From the NCBI GenBank assembly GCA_012931725.1, contig CM022949.1, positions 64,128,606 through 64,192,605 on the forward strand: a stretch of 64,000 bases of DNA, given 5' to 3'. This document shows positions 45,537 to 59,024 of the stretch, piece by piece. The notes under the pieces were generated by a model. It made no database searches. It was not told the DNA's origin and was given only the letters and a program-made list of their open reading frames with translations. The first letter of the stretch is position 1; every line of letters begins with the position of its first letter. The DNA is from Litsea cubeba (taxonomy: Eukaryota; Streptophyta; Magnoliopsida; Laurales; Lauraceae). Made by a program: the position numbers and the translations under genes.

Positions 45537-48500
45537 ATGGGTAAAGATTCTTTTAGTCCGTTGATGAGCATTCTTCGTGAGAACAAACTGACTGGCCCTA
45601 ATTACGTAGATTGGAAGAGAAATCTTGACATAGTACTCACTGCTGAGGAGTACAAGTATGTCTTGTCGGAAACCTGTTCTGATATTGATGTTAATTCTAC
45701 TGATGACCAGTTAGAGGCTGAGAGGAAATGAAAGAAAGCGAATAGCATGGCTAAATGCTACATGCTTGCTTCCATGTCTAACGTGTTGCAAACACAACAA
45801 GAGCAAATGGGCACAGCCTATGAAATCATGATGTCCTTGTCTAAGATGTTCGCAGATAAAAGCAGGCCAGCTAGGCAAGCTGCTATAAGGACTATCATGA
45901 ATACTAGGATGGCTGAGGGAACACCTGTCAGAGAGCATATGCTCCAGATGATGGATTGTGTCAATGTTGCTGAGATTCTAGGGGCTGAGATTAATGTGGA
46001 GAGTCAAACTGATATGATTCTCGAAACTCTGCCGGATTCTTTCAATCAGTTCAAGCTCAATTTCAATATGAGCAAGATGGACATGACTCTATCTGAGTTA
46101 ATGAAATAACTCCAGGCGGTGGAGGCTATCATGAAGCCCAAAGCCCAAGCTCACTTTTTCCAGTCTTCCTCTAAACTAAACCCGAAAGGGAAGAAGTTCA
46201 AGAAGAAGCAGAATAAGGGAAAATGACAGAAAAAGGACAATACCGGTAAAAAGAAGGACAACGGTACAGATGGAAAGCCCAAAGGGAAATTCTTCAAGTG
46301 TGGCCTCAAAGGTCATTGGAAGAAAGATTGTCCCAAGTTACTAGCCTCAGTTAAGAAAGGTACATCTTTTTCCTACTACATTGAAACTTGTCTGGTGGTT
46401 GATTCTACTGATTCATGGATAGTAAACTCGGGAGCCACGAATCATATCTGCAATTCATTGCAGGGGTTTCAGATAATTCAGAAGATTGAGAAAGGAGAGT
46501 TTGTCTTTAGAGTTGGAACTGGAGCTAAAGTTTGGGCACTTGCAGTGGGAGTTGTTTCCTTACATTTTCCATACGATAGGATATTAGTTTTAAATAATGT
46601 TTTCTATGTTCCGGACATGAGGAAGAATTTAATTTCAGTTTCCAGACTCATTGAATTTAATTATTCAGTTTCTTTCCATTCTGGTGTTGATATCAGTAGA
46701 GATGGAAATATTATATGTTCTGGTAGAATGCATGACAACTTATGTTATATATATCCTATTGCTCCCACACTGCATAATGTACAACAAGAAAACTCAACTT
46801 CCCATAAAAGGAAGGTATCTTCAATCAATGACACATATCTTTGGCACTTACATTTGGGTCACATTAACCCAAAACGGATTCAGAGGTTGGTAGAAGATGG
46901 GCCTTTGAGCTCATTAGATTTCGAATCTTTTCCTCAGTGCGAATCTTGTCTCAAGGGAAAGATGACCAAAAGATCATTCTCTGGAAAGGGACTAAGGTCA
47001 AAGGAGTTGTTAGAATTGATTCACACTGATGTGTGTGGTCCTATGAACAAACCGGCTCGAGGAGGGTATGAGTATTACATCACCTTCACTGATGATTACT
47101 CTAGGTATGGATATATGTACTTAATGCGACGCAAGTCTAAGGCGTTTGATAAATTCAAGCAATTCAAGGCTGAGGCGGAGTTACAACTAAGGAAACATAT
47201 CAAAACCCTTCGATCTGATCGATGTGGCGAGTACCTCCTGGGTGAGTTCAAAGAGTACCTCACACAACATGGGATTGTGTCTCAGTTGTCTGCACCGGGT
47301 ACACCCCAGCAAAATGGTGTAGCGGAGAGAAGAAACCATACCCTTCTTGATATGGTAAGGTCCATGATGAGTCATGCAACCCTACTGATATTTTTTTGGG
47401 GATATGCCCTAGAGGCAGCAGCATACATTTTAAATCTGGTTCCTTCTAAATCAGTGCCTAGGACACCGCAAGAAATGTGGACAGGTCGAAAACCCAGTTT
47501 AAGACATATCCACATTTGGGGTTGTCCAGCCTATGTACTGAATGATAAAGCTACCAAGCTGGAACCCAGATCGGAAATGTGCTACTTCATTGGGTATCCT
47601 AAGGGAACGAGAGGTGGCATCTTTTATCATCCAAAAGAGCAAAAAGTGCTTATCAGCACTCATGCTAGGTACTTAGAGGATGATTGTATGATGTACCAAG
47701 AGCTTAGTTGTAAAGAAACCCTTGAGGAGATTCTTACGGGATCTCCTATAACATCTGTACTAGTTCCTGAGACGGTAGATGAACAGGATATTCCTTTTAA
47801 CACTCCGGAGCCTCATCATAGTGGGAGAATTTCTAGACAGCCAGAAAGATATCTAGGAATGTCTTTTAAGACAGACTCCGAAGATCTGGTTGAGGATCCT
47901 GCTAGTTATGATGAAGTAGTGACGGATAAAGATGCTGACATGTGGCAGCAAGCGATGAAATCTGAATTGGATTCTTTGTATTCCAATCAAGTCCGGGAAC
48001 TTGTAGATGCACCTGAAGGGATTAAACCCATAGGATGCAAGTGGATCTACAAGAGGAAGAGAGGAGTGGATGGAAAGGTGGAAACCTTCAAAGCAAGACT
48101 GGTGGCGAAAGGATATACACAAAAAGAGGGTATCGATTATGAGGAAACCTTTTCACCAGTGGCTATGCTTAAGTCCATAAGGATTCTCTTGGCCATCGCA
48201 AGTCATTATGACTATGAGATATGGCAGATGGATGTCAAGACAGCTTTTCTTAATGGAAGTCTTGACGAATGCATCTATATGATGCAACCAGAGGGTTTCA
48301 TTGCTAGTGGCCAAGATAACATGGTTTGTAAACTCAAGAAGTCCATTTATGGACTTAAGCAAGCATCTAGAGCGTGGAACATCAAGTTTAATCAGGCAGT
48401 CAAATCTTTTGACTTTGATCAAAACATTGATGAACCATGTGTGTATAAGAAAGGAAGTGGAAAAGCAGTTGCATTTTTGGTTCTGTATGTAGATGACATA

Positions 48501-48639
48501 TTGCTCATTAGAAATGATGTAGGTATATTGTCATCCATAAAGGTTTGTTTATCCTCTCAATTTTAGATGAAGGATTTAGGTGAGGCTAGCTATATCTTAG
48601 GGATCAAGCTTTTGCGAGATCGCAAGAATAAGATGTTAT
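45537..48639 (+). pseudogene. gag-pol: Element G gag-pol, N-terminal part (interrupted by H)
   Basis: ATG at 45537 (MGKDSF) starts Gag. Stops lie at 45729-45731 (Trp to stop relative to H), 46107-46109 and 46224-46226. The first Cys of the CCHC knuckle is Phe (46290-46292). From 46395 a 723-codon open stretch covers several domains: the protease (WIVNSGATNHICN, with the DSG Asp changed to Asn), the GAG-pre-integrase zinc region (YLWHLHLGHINPKRIQ, then C-X2-C), the integrase core (IHTDVCGPMN, APGTPQQNGVAERRN) and the RT (GCKWIYKRKR, MDVKTAFLNG, YVDDILLI). It ends at a TAG at 48564-48566 (CAG in H). The frame then runs to the TSD of H and resumes at 58178. Confidence 0.93.
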
Positions 48640-50635
48640 TGTTGGGATTGGTGTATGCCCTAAAGCCCACTAGCTGCACTCTCATCTTTTGTTACTGGAT
48701 ATTTACTGGTTATTTAATGGAATGACTCTTTTGTGCTTAAACATGTATATATGTATGGTTGTGTAAGGCCCATTGTTTCTAGTAAATGAATTAGGTGTGT
48801 AGTGTCTACACACAGATAGGTCTAATTCATGGACACTGGAAACATCATATTTGTTCATAACTGAAAGATGGAGCTGGGCACTTCATCTTGGTAGAAGTTA
48901 TAATGAGAGACTCTCCTGTATTTAGGGTGACTTACCTAAGTCATGGGAGGGCTTTCCCGGATTCATCTCATTAGTGCATATGCAATGCATTGAACTGGAC
49001 CATGGTAGGTGTGATCTCTAAAATAGTACTATCACAGAAAGAGATGAAGTCACCTCATGCTACTGAGTGACCGGTGCTCTTAATCTTGAGCATTTGTGGA
49101 TGAACTGACGAAGTCAAGTTCTTGTGCTTTAATTCACTATGGGTGAGATTCTTTTCATGGGTCAACAGCTCTGTGTTTTGGGTACTCGAACTTGATCAGT
49201 TGGGACATGCAGATGCAATATAGAATCTATGCCATCTGATGATGGAATAATCGTCCCCTTAGAATTATCCGATTAATCATCAAAATCTAAGATCTTAGTA
49301 TATGGATGTTCCATATGAATATTGAACTTGTGGGTCGCTCCCTGGATCAAGAGAATGATATTCGAATGATGATTATGTTAAGGATATGAAGTTCTAAGGT
49401 TTAGATGTAATCGGGAAGGTTGATAGTACATGTGATAACCTGACTCGATTATGGATGTTACATAGAGGGGCATTCAGGTCATTACACTTAGTAGGTCGAA
49501 GACAACCGTCATTTTATGATGAGCTTATTATATTATATATTTGTCCTTGGAGTTCAACCATAACTCTTTAGTGGAATGAGTTAAGGTTAAAATGGTCTTT
49601 ATGTTGTTATGGGTTTAGCATGGACATTTTGGTCATTTTGGGAGCCAATGGCAAATATGTCTTTTGGTCCCATCTCTAGTCACTTACCAAGATTGGCATG
49701 GTTTCCTAAGATGTTTAGATAACATTTGGATGAATTATTTTAGTGGAAAAATAATTTTGAGTTTAAATTCAAATAGGCCTTTGATGGCATACATGAATTT
49801 AATTCTAGATAAATTGTATGTGGGCCATGGTGTGCATTAATATGTGGGACGTCCATAATAAGATTTCCATGGGTAAGGTTTCCAACTTTGAGTAGGACTC
49901 TCTACTTGGAAAGTTGGACTCCTCTTTGGATTAGTATTCTTATGAGAAGGTTTCCTTTTTGGATTAGGAACTTAAAATTAGTAAGTGTTCTACAACTAGG
50001 ATTACTAATTGCATGAGAAGTTCCTTTTGGTTTCCTTTTCTAATTAGAGTGTTTCTTAAAGGAAATAAGTCTTTCCTTTTTGGACATCAATGAGAATTAG
50101 AAGAGATAAAACTTTTAGGAAAGGTTTCCTCTAAGTTTCTATAAAAGAAACCAACAAGCCCTTTGGATGTCCAACACTAAGAAAGCCTCCTAGGAGTCCC
50201 ACACGTCCAGCCTTGGTTGCTTCTCTTCTTGATAGATGAGAGCTTAAGGTCTGATATTTTTCCTTGGAGAAATAGTTCTTGATTCCTAGATTAAGATCCC
50301 ACCATCTTAGCCAATCAGATTTGGAAGTGAGATAGAGGAGAAGATCAAAGGCAATACTAGTGCAGAAAAATTCCAGCAACTTGTTTGCTAATTGCAAGTC
50401 TGAGTTCGGGCCTTTGGATCTATTTTTTCAGAGATTTGAGTCTACAAATCTTCGAGGTATTAGTCTTCTTCATTCTCCTTTAATTATACACTTGTTGGTC
50501 ATGAATTCATGGAGTTCTCATGCGATCTCTATTGCTGATTTATGCTGCCCAAATCAGATTTTTTAAAATCTATCATGTTACAAATTAGCCATGAATGTCT
50601 TCCGCTAATTCAGATCTGAATCGCAATTTCTTTCA
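48640..50635 (+). repeat. 5' LTR of H
   Basis: TGTTGGGATTGG...TTTCTTTCA, 1,996 bp. Pairs with 56176-58172. Confidence 0.96.
50140..50147 (+). promoter_or_regulatory. Putative TATA box of the H 5' LTR
   Basis: TATAAAAG, about 1.5 kb into the LTR and conserved in the 3' LTR at 57676-57683. In G the equivalent reads CAATAAAAAG. This would give a U3 of about 1.5 kb. Confidence 0.6.
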
Positions 50636-50636
50636 G

Positions 50637-50648
50637 TGGTATCAGAGC
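50637..50648 (+). other. Primer binding site of H
   Basis: TGGTATCAGAGC, one base after the LTR; initiator tRNA-Met type. Confidence 0.93.
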
Positions 50649-52387
50649 CACTCCATGTGAAATCATGATCCCATCTTGTGTATAATTAATCCTAGATTGA
50701 TTATGGGCATGGTGTCACCCTATTAAAGTTATGTTGTGATGCATGTTGTGTGCAAGTTTCATTAACATTGCTGGAATTTATTTTCCAGATTTGTTTAATG
50801 ATGCACATGGTGGGTTTGCATGCAGTAACCTCTTTGTTTGAAGCCATGTATTGCATCCTTGATGGTTCGCATGATTGTTATGTGGATTTGGATGTTTTTT
50901 CATTAGTTGGAAAGTGTATGATTGCGCGTTTAGCAATCATAGGAAGTTGTAATTCTTTCTTTACTTTTATTCCAACTAGTCTTGATGTAAGCTTTCTTGA
51001 AAAGCATAGGTATCTCCAATGTAATTTGGGTTTTTGTTTTTTTATGGGTTTGCTTGTATAAATTTAATTTATTGGATCAAGCAAGAAGAAGAAAGTTTCA
51101 AGAAAGGTTGCAAGTAACCGGACTCCTTAGTGGTGGAGGAGACAAGACTTCTTGGTGAAAGATGAGACCTATTCTTGATCTCCTAGTTCGATAAGGATTA
51201 GAAGTCCGAAGAGCAAGGAGCCATCAAGGATTGCATACTTTTATTTGCTTTTATATATGGAATGCATGGATGAGTGCTTTATATAATTGCTATAATTGTC
51301 ACCTAGAAACATGGCCACCATTAGGTTCTAAAATTGGCATCTTTTTGTATTAGATTGTTTTTAGTTTGGCAAATTATTTTAAACGGAACTTAGACCAGCA
51401 CCTTTTATATGTCTAAGGTTTAAAATTGGATAGGGTTTAGTTTATCTTGGTACCCTTGGTTTCCAAAGAAGGCTAAACTAAAATCTAATTAGATGCTACC
51501 TATGGGTTTTCATAACCCAAGATAGGTTTCTGACTCTTTGAAGGGATTTGCTCAAATGTTTTAAAGCAAAGGTTATTTAATTTTAAGACGACTTAAGTCA
51601 TAAATTTAATTAACCAAGTTTGCTAGATTTAAAAAGAGCTTTTGAGTAAAGCAATGTAAAGGTCAAAAAGTACAAACCCTAGCGATAAATAATCAAGTGG
51701 GAGAGGGGTTTTAGGAAAGACCGCACGGCCTTCCATTTTCGGTTCATGTTATCTCATTAAGGTGTTAGTAGGAGCGGCCACCCCTTCGGTGGAGTTCTTT
51801 ACTAAAGACTGCTTTGATGGGTTAATGGGTGAACTAATGTGAATATTTGTAATGAGGTGTTAGTAGGAGCGGCCATCCCTTCGGTGGAGTTCTTTACTAA
51901 AGATCACTTCTATAGAATGTCAATGAAGTGTTGGTGGGAGTGGCCATCCCTTCGGTGGAGCTCTTTACTAAAGGTCACTTCTAGAAAGGATAAAAGTCTC
52001 TTCCCTTCGGAAGACTTAATCATAGACATTCTGGGAAATTTCGTAAGAGATGGTTATACACTTGACATAAGATGGTAATAACCTCTCCCTAGGAGTTAAA
52101 GGGTTATTTGTCATATGAGGCCAAACCAATCAGTGATTGGACTACCATTGGATATGTGTCCAGATAGTGAAAATCCAAATAAGTCTGCCTTAATTCAACG
52201 TGACTGTACACTCGGCCATCCCTTCGATGGAGGGTTTATGAGGAGGTTGAAACACTGATACATTATGATTGGGGTTGAATAATGTAAAAAGTTTTTGTGC
52301 TTTGTTTTTCCTTTTGTAACAAGCACCATATGCATATTACATATTTACTGCATGTCTAATTATAAACCGTTTTATATCCAGAAAGAG
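50649..52387 (+). other. 5' leader of H
   Basis: About 1.74 kb, colinear with the leader of G, non-coding, with the tandem repeat at 51761-51985. The open frame that continues into gag from 52295 uses a non-conserved upstream start; the gag start shared with G is the ATG at 52388. Confidence 0.8.
51761..51985. repeat. Leader tandem repeat in H
   Basis: Three units with GGAGCGGCCA...CCCTTCGGTGGAG and TTCTTTACTAAAG, the counterpart of 44911-45135. Confidence 0.82.
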
Positions 52388-55300
52388 ATGGGTAAAGATT
52401 CTTTTAGTCCGCTGATGTGCATTCTTCGTGAAAACAAACTGACTGGCCCTAACTACGTAGATTGGAAAAGAAATCTTGACATACTACTCACAGCTGAGGA
52501 GTACAAGTATGTCTTGCTGGAAAACTGTCCCGATATTGATGCTAATTCTACTGATGACCAGCGAGAGGCTGAGAAGAAATGGAAGAAAGCGAATAGCATG
52601 GCCAAATGCTACATGCTCGCTTCCATGTCCAACGTGTTGCAAACACAGCACGAGCATATGGACACAGCCTATGAAATCATGATGTCCTTGTCTGAGATGT
52701 TCGCAGACAAGAGCAGGCCAGCTAGGCAAGCTGCTATGAGGACCATCATGAATGCTAGGATGGCTGAGGGAACACCTGTTAGAGAGCATATGCTCAAGCT
52801 GATGGATTGTTTCAATGAAGCTGAGATTCTAGGGGCTGAGATTGATGCTGGGAGTCAAACTGACATGATTCTCGAAACTCTGCCGGACTCTTTCAATCAG
52901 TTCAAGCTCAATTTCAATATGAGCAAGATGGACATGACTCTACCTGAGTTAATGAAAGAACTCCAGGCGGCAGAGGCCATCATGAAGCCCAAAGCCCAAG
53001 CTCATTTTTTCCAGTCTTCCTCTAAACCAAACCCGAAAGGGAAGAAGTTCAAGAAGAAGCAGAATAAGGAAAAAGGGCAGAAAAAGGACAATGCTGGAAA
53101 TAAGAAGGACAAGGGTACAGATGGAAAGCCCAAAGGGAAATGCTTCAAGTGTGGCCTCAAAGGTCATTGGAAGAAAGATTGTCCCAAGTTCCTGGCCTCA
53201 GTTAAGAAAGGTACATCTTTTTCATACTACATTGAAACTTGTCTAGTGGTTGATTCTACTGACTCATGGATAGTAGACTCAGGAGCCACTAATCATATCT
53301 GCAATTCATTGCAGGGGTTTCAGATAATGCAGAGAATTGAGAAAGGAGAGTTTGCCTTTAGAGTCGGAACTGGAGCTAAAGTTTGGGCACTTGCAGTAGG
53401 AGTTGTTACCTTAAATTTTCCATGTAATAGGATATTAGTTTTAAATAATGTTTTCTATGTTCCGGACATGAGGAAGAATTTAATTTCAGTTTCCAGATTG
53501 ATTGAATTTAATTATTCAGTTTCTTTCCATTCTGGTATTGATATCAGTAGAGATGGAAATATTATATGTTCCGGTAGAATACATGACAACTTATTTTATA
53601 TATATCCTATTGCTCCCACACTGCATAATGTACAACAAGAAAACTCAACTTCCCTTAAGAGGAAGGTATCTTCAATCAATGACACATATCTTTGGCACTT
53701 ATGTTTGGGTCACATTAACCTAAAACGGATTCAGAGGTTGGTAGAAGATGGGCCGTTGAGCTCATTAGATTTCGAACCTTTTCCTCAGTGCGGATCTTGT
53801 CTCAAGGAAAGATGACCAAACGGTCATTCTCTGGAAAGGGACTAAGGTCAAAGGAGTTGTTAGAATTGATTCACACTGATGTGTGTGGTCCTATGAACAA
53901 ACCGGCTCGAGGAGGGTATGAGTATTACATCACCTTCACCGATGATTACTCTAGATATGGATATGTATACCTAATGCGACGCAAGTCTGAGGCGTTTGAT
54001 AAGTTCAAACAATTCAAGGCTGAGGCGGAGCTATAACTAGGAAAACTTAGCAAAGCCCTTCGATCTGATCGAGGTGGCGAGTACCTCCTAGGTGAGTTCA
54101 AGGAGTACCTCACACAACATGGGATTGTGTCTCAGTTGTCTGCACCGGGTACACCCCAGCAAAATGGTGTAGCGGAGAGAAGTAACAGTACCCTTCTTGA
54201 TATGGTAAGGTCCATGATGAGTGATGCAACCCTACCTATATCTTTTTGGGGATATGCCCTAGAAGCAGCAGCATACATTTTAAATCTGGTACCTTCTAAA
54301 TCAGTACCTAGGACACCCCAAGAAATGTGGACAAGTCGAAAACCTAGTTTAAGACATATTCACATTTGGGGTTGTCCAGCCTATGTACTGAATGATAAAG
54401 CTACCAAGCTGGAACCCAGATCGGAAATGTGCTACTTCATTGGGTATCCTAAGGGAACGAGAGGTGGCATCTTTTATCATCCAAAAGAGCAAAAAGTGCT
54501 CATCAACACTCATGCTAGGTACTTGGAAGATGATTGTATGATGCACCAAGAGCTTAGTTGTAAAGAAACCCTTGAGGAGATTCTTCCAGGATCTCCTATA
54601 ACATCTGTACCAGATCCTGAGACAGTAGATGAACAAGATATTCCTTTAAACACTCCGGAGCCTCGTCGTAGTGGGAGAATTTCTAGACAGCCAGAAAGAT
54701 ATATAGGAGTGTCTTTTAAGACAGACTCTGAAGATCTGGTTGAGGATCCTACTAGTTAAGATGAAGCAGTAACGGATACAGATGCTGACATGTGGCAGCA
54801 AGCAATGAAATCTGAAATGGATTCTTTGTATTCCAATCAAGTCTGGGAACTTGTAGATGCACCTGAAGGGATTAAACCCATAGGGTGCAAGTGGATCTAC
54901 AAGAGAAAGAGAGGAGTGGATGGGAAGGTGGAAACCTTCAAAGCAAGACTGGTGGCGAAAGGATATACTTAGAAAGAGGGTATCGATTATGAGGAAACCT
55001 TTTCACCAGTGGCTATGCTTAAGTCCATAAGGATTCTCTTGGCCATCGCATGTCATTATGACTACGAGATATGGCAGATGGATGTCAAGACAGCTTTTCT
55101 TAATGGAAGTCTTGACGAATGCATCTATATGATGCAACCAGAGGGCTTCATTGCTAGTGGCCAAGATAACATGGTTTGTAAACTTAAGAAGTCCATTTAT
55201 GGACTTAAGCAAGCATCTAGAGCATGGAACATCAAGTTTAATCAGGCAGTCAAATCTTTTGGCTTTGATCAAAACATTGACGAACCATGTGTGTATAAGA

Positions 55301-56160
55301 AAGGAAGTGGAAAAGCAGTTGCATTTTTGGTTCTATATGTAGATGACATATTACTCATAGGAAATGATGTAGGTTTATTGTCATCCACAAAGGTTTGGTT
55401 ATCCTCTCAATTTCAGATGAAGGATTTGGGTGAGGCCAGCTATATCTTAGGGATCAAGCTTTTGCGTGATCGCAAGAATAAGATGTTAGCCCTATCCCAA
55501 TCTTCTTACATTGAGAAGATATTGGTCAAGTTTAACATGCATGACTCCAAGAAGGGCCTCCTACCTTCTAGACATGGAGTACCACTGTCTCGAGATCAAT
55601 TTCCAAAGACATCTGAAGAGATAGAGAGCATGAGGAGAGTTCCATATGCATTTGCTGTTGGAAGCCTCATGTATGCTATGTTATAAACCAGATATTTGCT
55701 TTGCCGTTGGCATGGTTAGCAGATATAAGTCAAACCCTGGACCTATGCATTAGACAGCTGTTAAACATATATTCAAGTATCTTCGAAAAACAAAAGATTA
55801 TATGCTAACCATTCAATCAGAGTATGTGGCGGCATCGGAAGCTGCGAAGGAAGCAGTATAGCTCAGAAAATTCCTATTGGAATTAGGAGTTGTTCCTGCA
55901 GTGCAAAAACCGATTGTCATGTACTGCGATAACACTGGTGCTGTAGCACAGTGCAAAGAGCCTAGGAATTACAAGAAAGGCAAGCACATTCGGATAAAGT
56001 ACCACTTGATCCGGGAATTCATTCAGGATGGAGAGATAGTGGTGGAGCATATTGCTTCAGCAAATATCTTAGCTGACCCATTCACTAAGACTCTTACTGA
56101 GAAAGTCTTCACTTCTCATGTTGAGTCTATGGGTGTTAGGTTAGGAAGTAGTGATCTTTA
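52388..56160 (+). pseudogene. gag-pol: Element H gag-pol (broken)
   Basis: Starts at ATG 52388. The Gag is intact, with NYVDWKRNLDI, LPDSFNQF and the CCHC knuckle CFKCGLKGHWKKDC (about 53140-53181). The protease is intact (WIVDSGATNHICN). One G is missing near 53812 relative to G, shifting the frame inside the integrase zinc region. In the new frame stops occur at 54034-54036, 54757-54759, 54970-54972 and 55684-55686. The RT motifs MDVKTAFLNG and YVDDILLIGN are present. About 155 bp of the RT/RNase H region is missing at about 55811-55819 compared with G, followed by the C-terminal RNase H piece (MYCDNTGAVAQ, ASANILADPFTKTL) in another frame. Gag and protease could be made, but pol could not. 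Confidence 0.93.
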
Positions 56161-56164
56161 GTGC

Positions 56165-56173
56165 AAGTGGGAG
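56165..56173 (+). other. Polypurine tract of H
   Basis: AAGTGGGAG, 2 bases before the 3' LTR and just after the pol stop codon. Confidence 0.85.
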
Positions 56174-56175
56174 TT

Positions 56176-58172
56176 TGTTGGGATTGGTGTATGCCCTAAA
56201 GCCCACTAGCTGCACTCTCATCTTTTATTACTGGATATTTACTGGTTATTTAATGGAATGACTCTTTTGTGCTTAAACATGTATATATGTATGGTTGTGT
56301 AAGGCCCATTGTTTCTAGTAAATGAATTAGGTGTGTAGTGTCTACACACAGATAGGTCTAATTCATGGACACTGGAAACATCATATTTGTTTATAACTGA
56401 AAGATGGAGCTGGGCACTTCATCTTGGTAGAAGTTATAATGAGAGACTCTCCTATATTCAGGGTGACTTACCTAAGTCATGGGAGGGCTTTCCCGGATTC
56501 ATCTCATTAGTGCATATGCAATGCATTGAACTGGACCATGGTAGGTGTGATCTCTAAAATAGTTCTATCACAGAAAGAGATGAAGTCACCTCATGCTACT
56601 GAGTGACCGGTGCTCTTAATCTTGAGCATTTGTGGATGAACTGACGAAGTCAAGTTCTTGTGCTTTAATTCACTATGGGTGAGATTCTTTTCATGGGTCA
56701 ACAGCTCTGTGTTTTGGGTACTCGGACTTGATCAATTGGGACGTGCAGATGCAATATAGAATCTATGCCATCTAATGATGGAATAATCGTCCCCTTAGAA
56801 TTATCCGATTAATCATCAAAATCTAAGATCTTAGTATATGGATGTTCCATATGTATATTGAACTTGTGGGTCGCTCCCTGGATCAAGAGAATGATATTCG
56901 AATGATGATTATGTTAAGGATATGAAGTTCTAAGGTTTAGATGTAATCGGGAAGGTTGATAGTACATGTGATAACCTGACTCGATTATGGATGTTACATA
57001 GAGGGGCATTCAGGTCATTACACTTAGTAGGTCGAAGACAACCGTCATTTTATGATGAGCTTATTATATTATATATTTGTCCTTGGAGTTCAACCATAAC
57101 TCTTTAGTGGAATGAGTTAAGGTTAAAATGGTCTTTATGTTGCTATGGGTTTAGCATGGACATTTTGGTCATTTTGGGAGCCAATAACAAATATGTCTTT
57201 TGGTCCCTTCTCTAGTCACTTACCAAGATTGGCATGGTTTCCTAAGATGTTTAGATAACATAAGGATGAATTATTTTAGTGGAAAAATAATTTTGAGTTT
57301 AAATTCAAATACGCCTTTGATGGCATACATGAATTTAACTCTAGATAAATTGTATGTGGGCCATGGTGTGCATTAATATGTGGGACGTCCATAATAAGAT
57401 TTCCATGGGTAAGGTTTCCAACTTTGAGTAGGACTCTCTACTTGGAAAGTTGGACTCCTCTTTGGATTAGTATTCTTATGAGAAGGTTTCCTTTTTGGAT
57501 TAGGAACTTAAAATTAGTAAGTGTTCTACAACTAGGATTACTAATTGCATGGGAAGTTCCTTTTAGTTTCCTTTTTTAATTAGAGTGTTTCTTAAAGGAA
57601 ATAAGTCTTTCCTTTTTGGACATCAATGAGAATTAGAAGAGATAAAACTTTTAGGAAAGGTTTCCTCAAAGTTTCTATAAAAGAAACCAACAAGCCCTTT
57701 GGACGTCCAACACTAAGAAAGCCTCCTAGGAGTCCCACACATCCAGCCTTGGTTGCTTCTCTTCTTGATAGATGAGAGCTTAAGGTCTGAGATTTTCCCT
57801 TGGAGAAATAGTTCTTGATTCCTAGATTAAGATCCCACCATCTTAGCCAATCAAATTTGGAAGTGAGATAGAGGAGAAGATCAAAGGCAATACTAGTGCA
57901 GAAAAATTCCAGCAACTTGTTTGCTAATTGCAAGTCTGAGTTCGGGCCTTTGGATCTATTTTTTCAGAGATTTGAAGTCTACAAATCTTCGAGGTATTAG
58001 TCTTCTTCATTCTCCTTTAATTATACACTTGTTGGTCATGAATTTATGGAGTTCTCATGCGATCTCTATGGCTGATTTATGCTGCCCAAATCAGATTTTT
58101 TAAAATCTGTCATGTTACAAATTAGCCATGAATGTCTTCCGCTAATTCAGATCTGAATCGCAATTTCTTTCA
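56176..58172 (+). repeat. 3' LTR of H
   Basis: 1,997 bp, ends at the TSD GTTAT. Nearly identical to 48640-50635. Confidence 0.96.
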
Positions 58173-58177
58173 GTTAT

Positions 58178-59010
58178 CCTTATCCCAATCTTCATATATT
58201 GAGAAGATATTGGTCAAGTTTAACATGCATGACTCCAAGAAGGGCTTGCTACCTTCTAGACATGGAGTACCACTGTCTCGAGATCAATGTCCAAAGACAT
58301 CTGAAGAGATAGAGAGCATGAGGAGAGTTCTATATGCATCCATTGTTGGAAGCCTCATGTATGCTATGTTATGTACTAGACCATATATTTGCTTTGCCGT
58401 CGGCATGGTTAGCAGATATTAGTCAAACCCTGGACCTATGCATTGGACAACTATCAAGCATATATTCAAGTATCTTTGGAGAACGAAAGATTATTTGCTA
58501 ACCTATTGAGCAGATGATCTAACGCCTTTGGCGTATACAGATTATGATTTCCAATCTGATGGAGATGCCAGAAAGTCTACTTCAGGATACGTCTTTACTC
58601 TGTCAGGAGGGGCTATATAATGGAGGAGTGTTAAGCAATCCTGTACTGCAGATTCTACCATGGAAGCAGAGTATGTGGCGGCATCGGAAGCTGCAAAGGA
58701 AGCAGTATGGCTTAGAAAATTCCTATTGGAATTGGGAGTTGTTCCTGCAGTGCAAAAACCGATTGTTATGTACTGCGATAACATTGGTGCCGTAGCACAG
58801 TGCAAAGAGCCCAGGAATCACAAGAAAGGCAAGCACATTCAGAGAAAGTACCACTTGATCCGGGAATTCATTCAGGATGGAGAAATAGTGGTGGAGCAGA
58901 TTGCCTTAGCAAATAACTTAGCTGACCCATTCACTAAGACTCTTACAGAGAAAGTCTTTACTTCTCATGTTGAGTCTATGGGTGTTAGGTTAGGAAGTAG
59001 TGATCTTTAG
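58178..59010 (+). pseudogene. pol: Element G pol, C-terminal part: RT end and RNase H
   Basis: Continues the frame of 45537-48639 after H once one TSD copy is removed. It contains the RT end (QSSYIEKILVKFNMHDSKKG), then stops at 58420-58422, 58507-58509 and 58618-58620. RNase H follows, with YTDYDFQSDGDARKSTSGYV, MEAEYVAASEAAKEAVW and MYCDNIGAVAQ, and a conserved C-terminus NNLADPFTKTL. It ends at 59010. The region retained here is the one deleted in H. In-frame opening between stops is otherwise complete. Confidence 0.92.
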
Positions 59011-59013
59011 TGC

Positions 59014-59022
59014 AAGTGGGAG
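59014..59022 (+). other. Polypurine tract of G
   Basis: AAGTGGGAG, 2 bases before the 3' LTR; identical to that of H. Confidence 0.85.
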
Positions 59023-59024
59023 TT

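Larger units (their letters stand above)
48640..58172 (+). mobile_element. Element H: Angela-like Ty1/copia retrotransposon, same family as G, inserted in the pol of G
   Basis: TSD GTTAT at 48635-48639 and 58173-58177. 9,533 bp. LTRs of 1,996 and 1,997 bp, about one percent different by eye. PBS at 50637, leader, gag-pol 52388-56160, PPT 56165-56173. It is highly similar to G along its length and in the same orientation. Confidence 0.96.
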
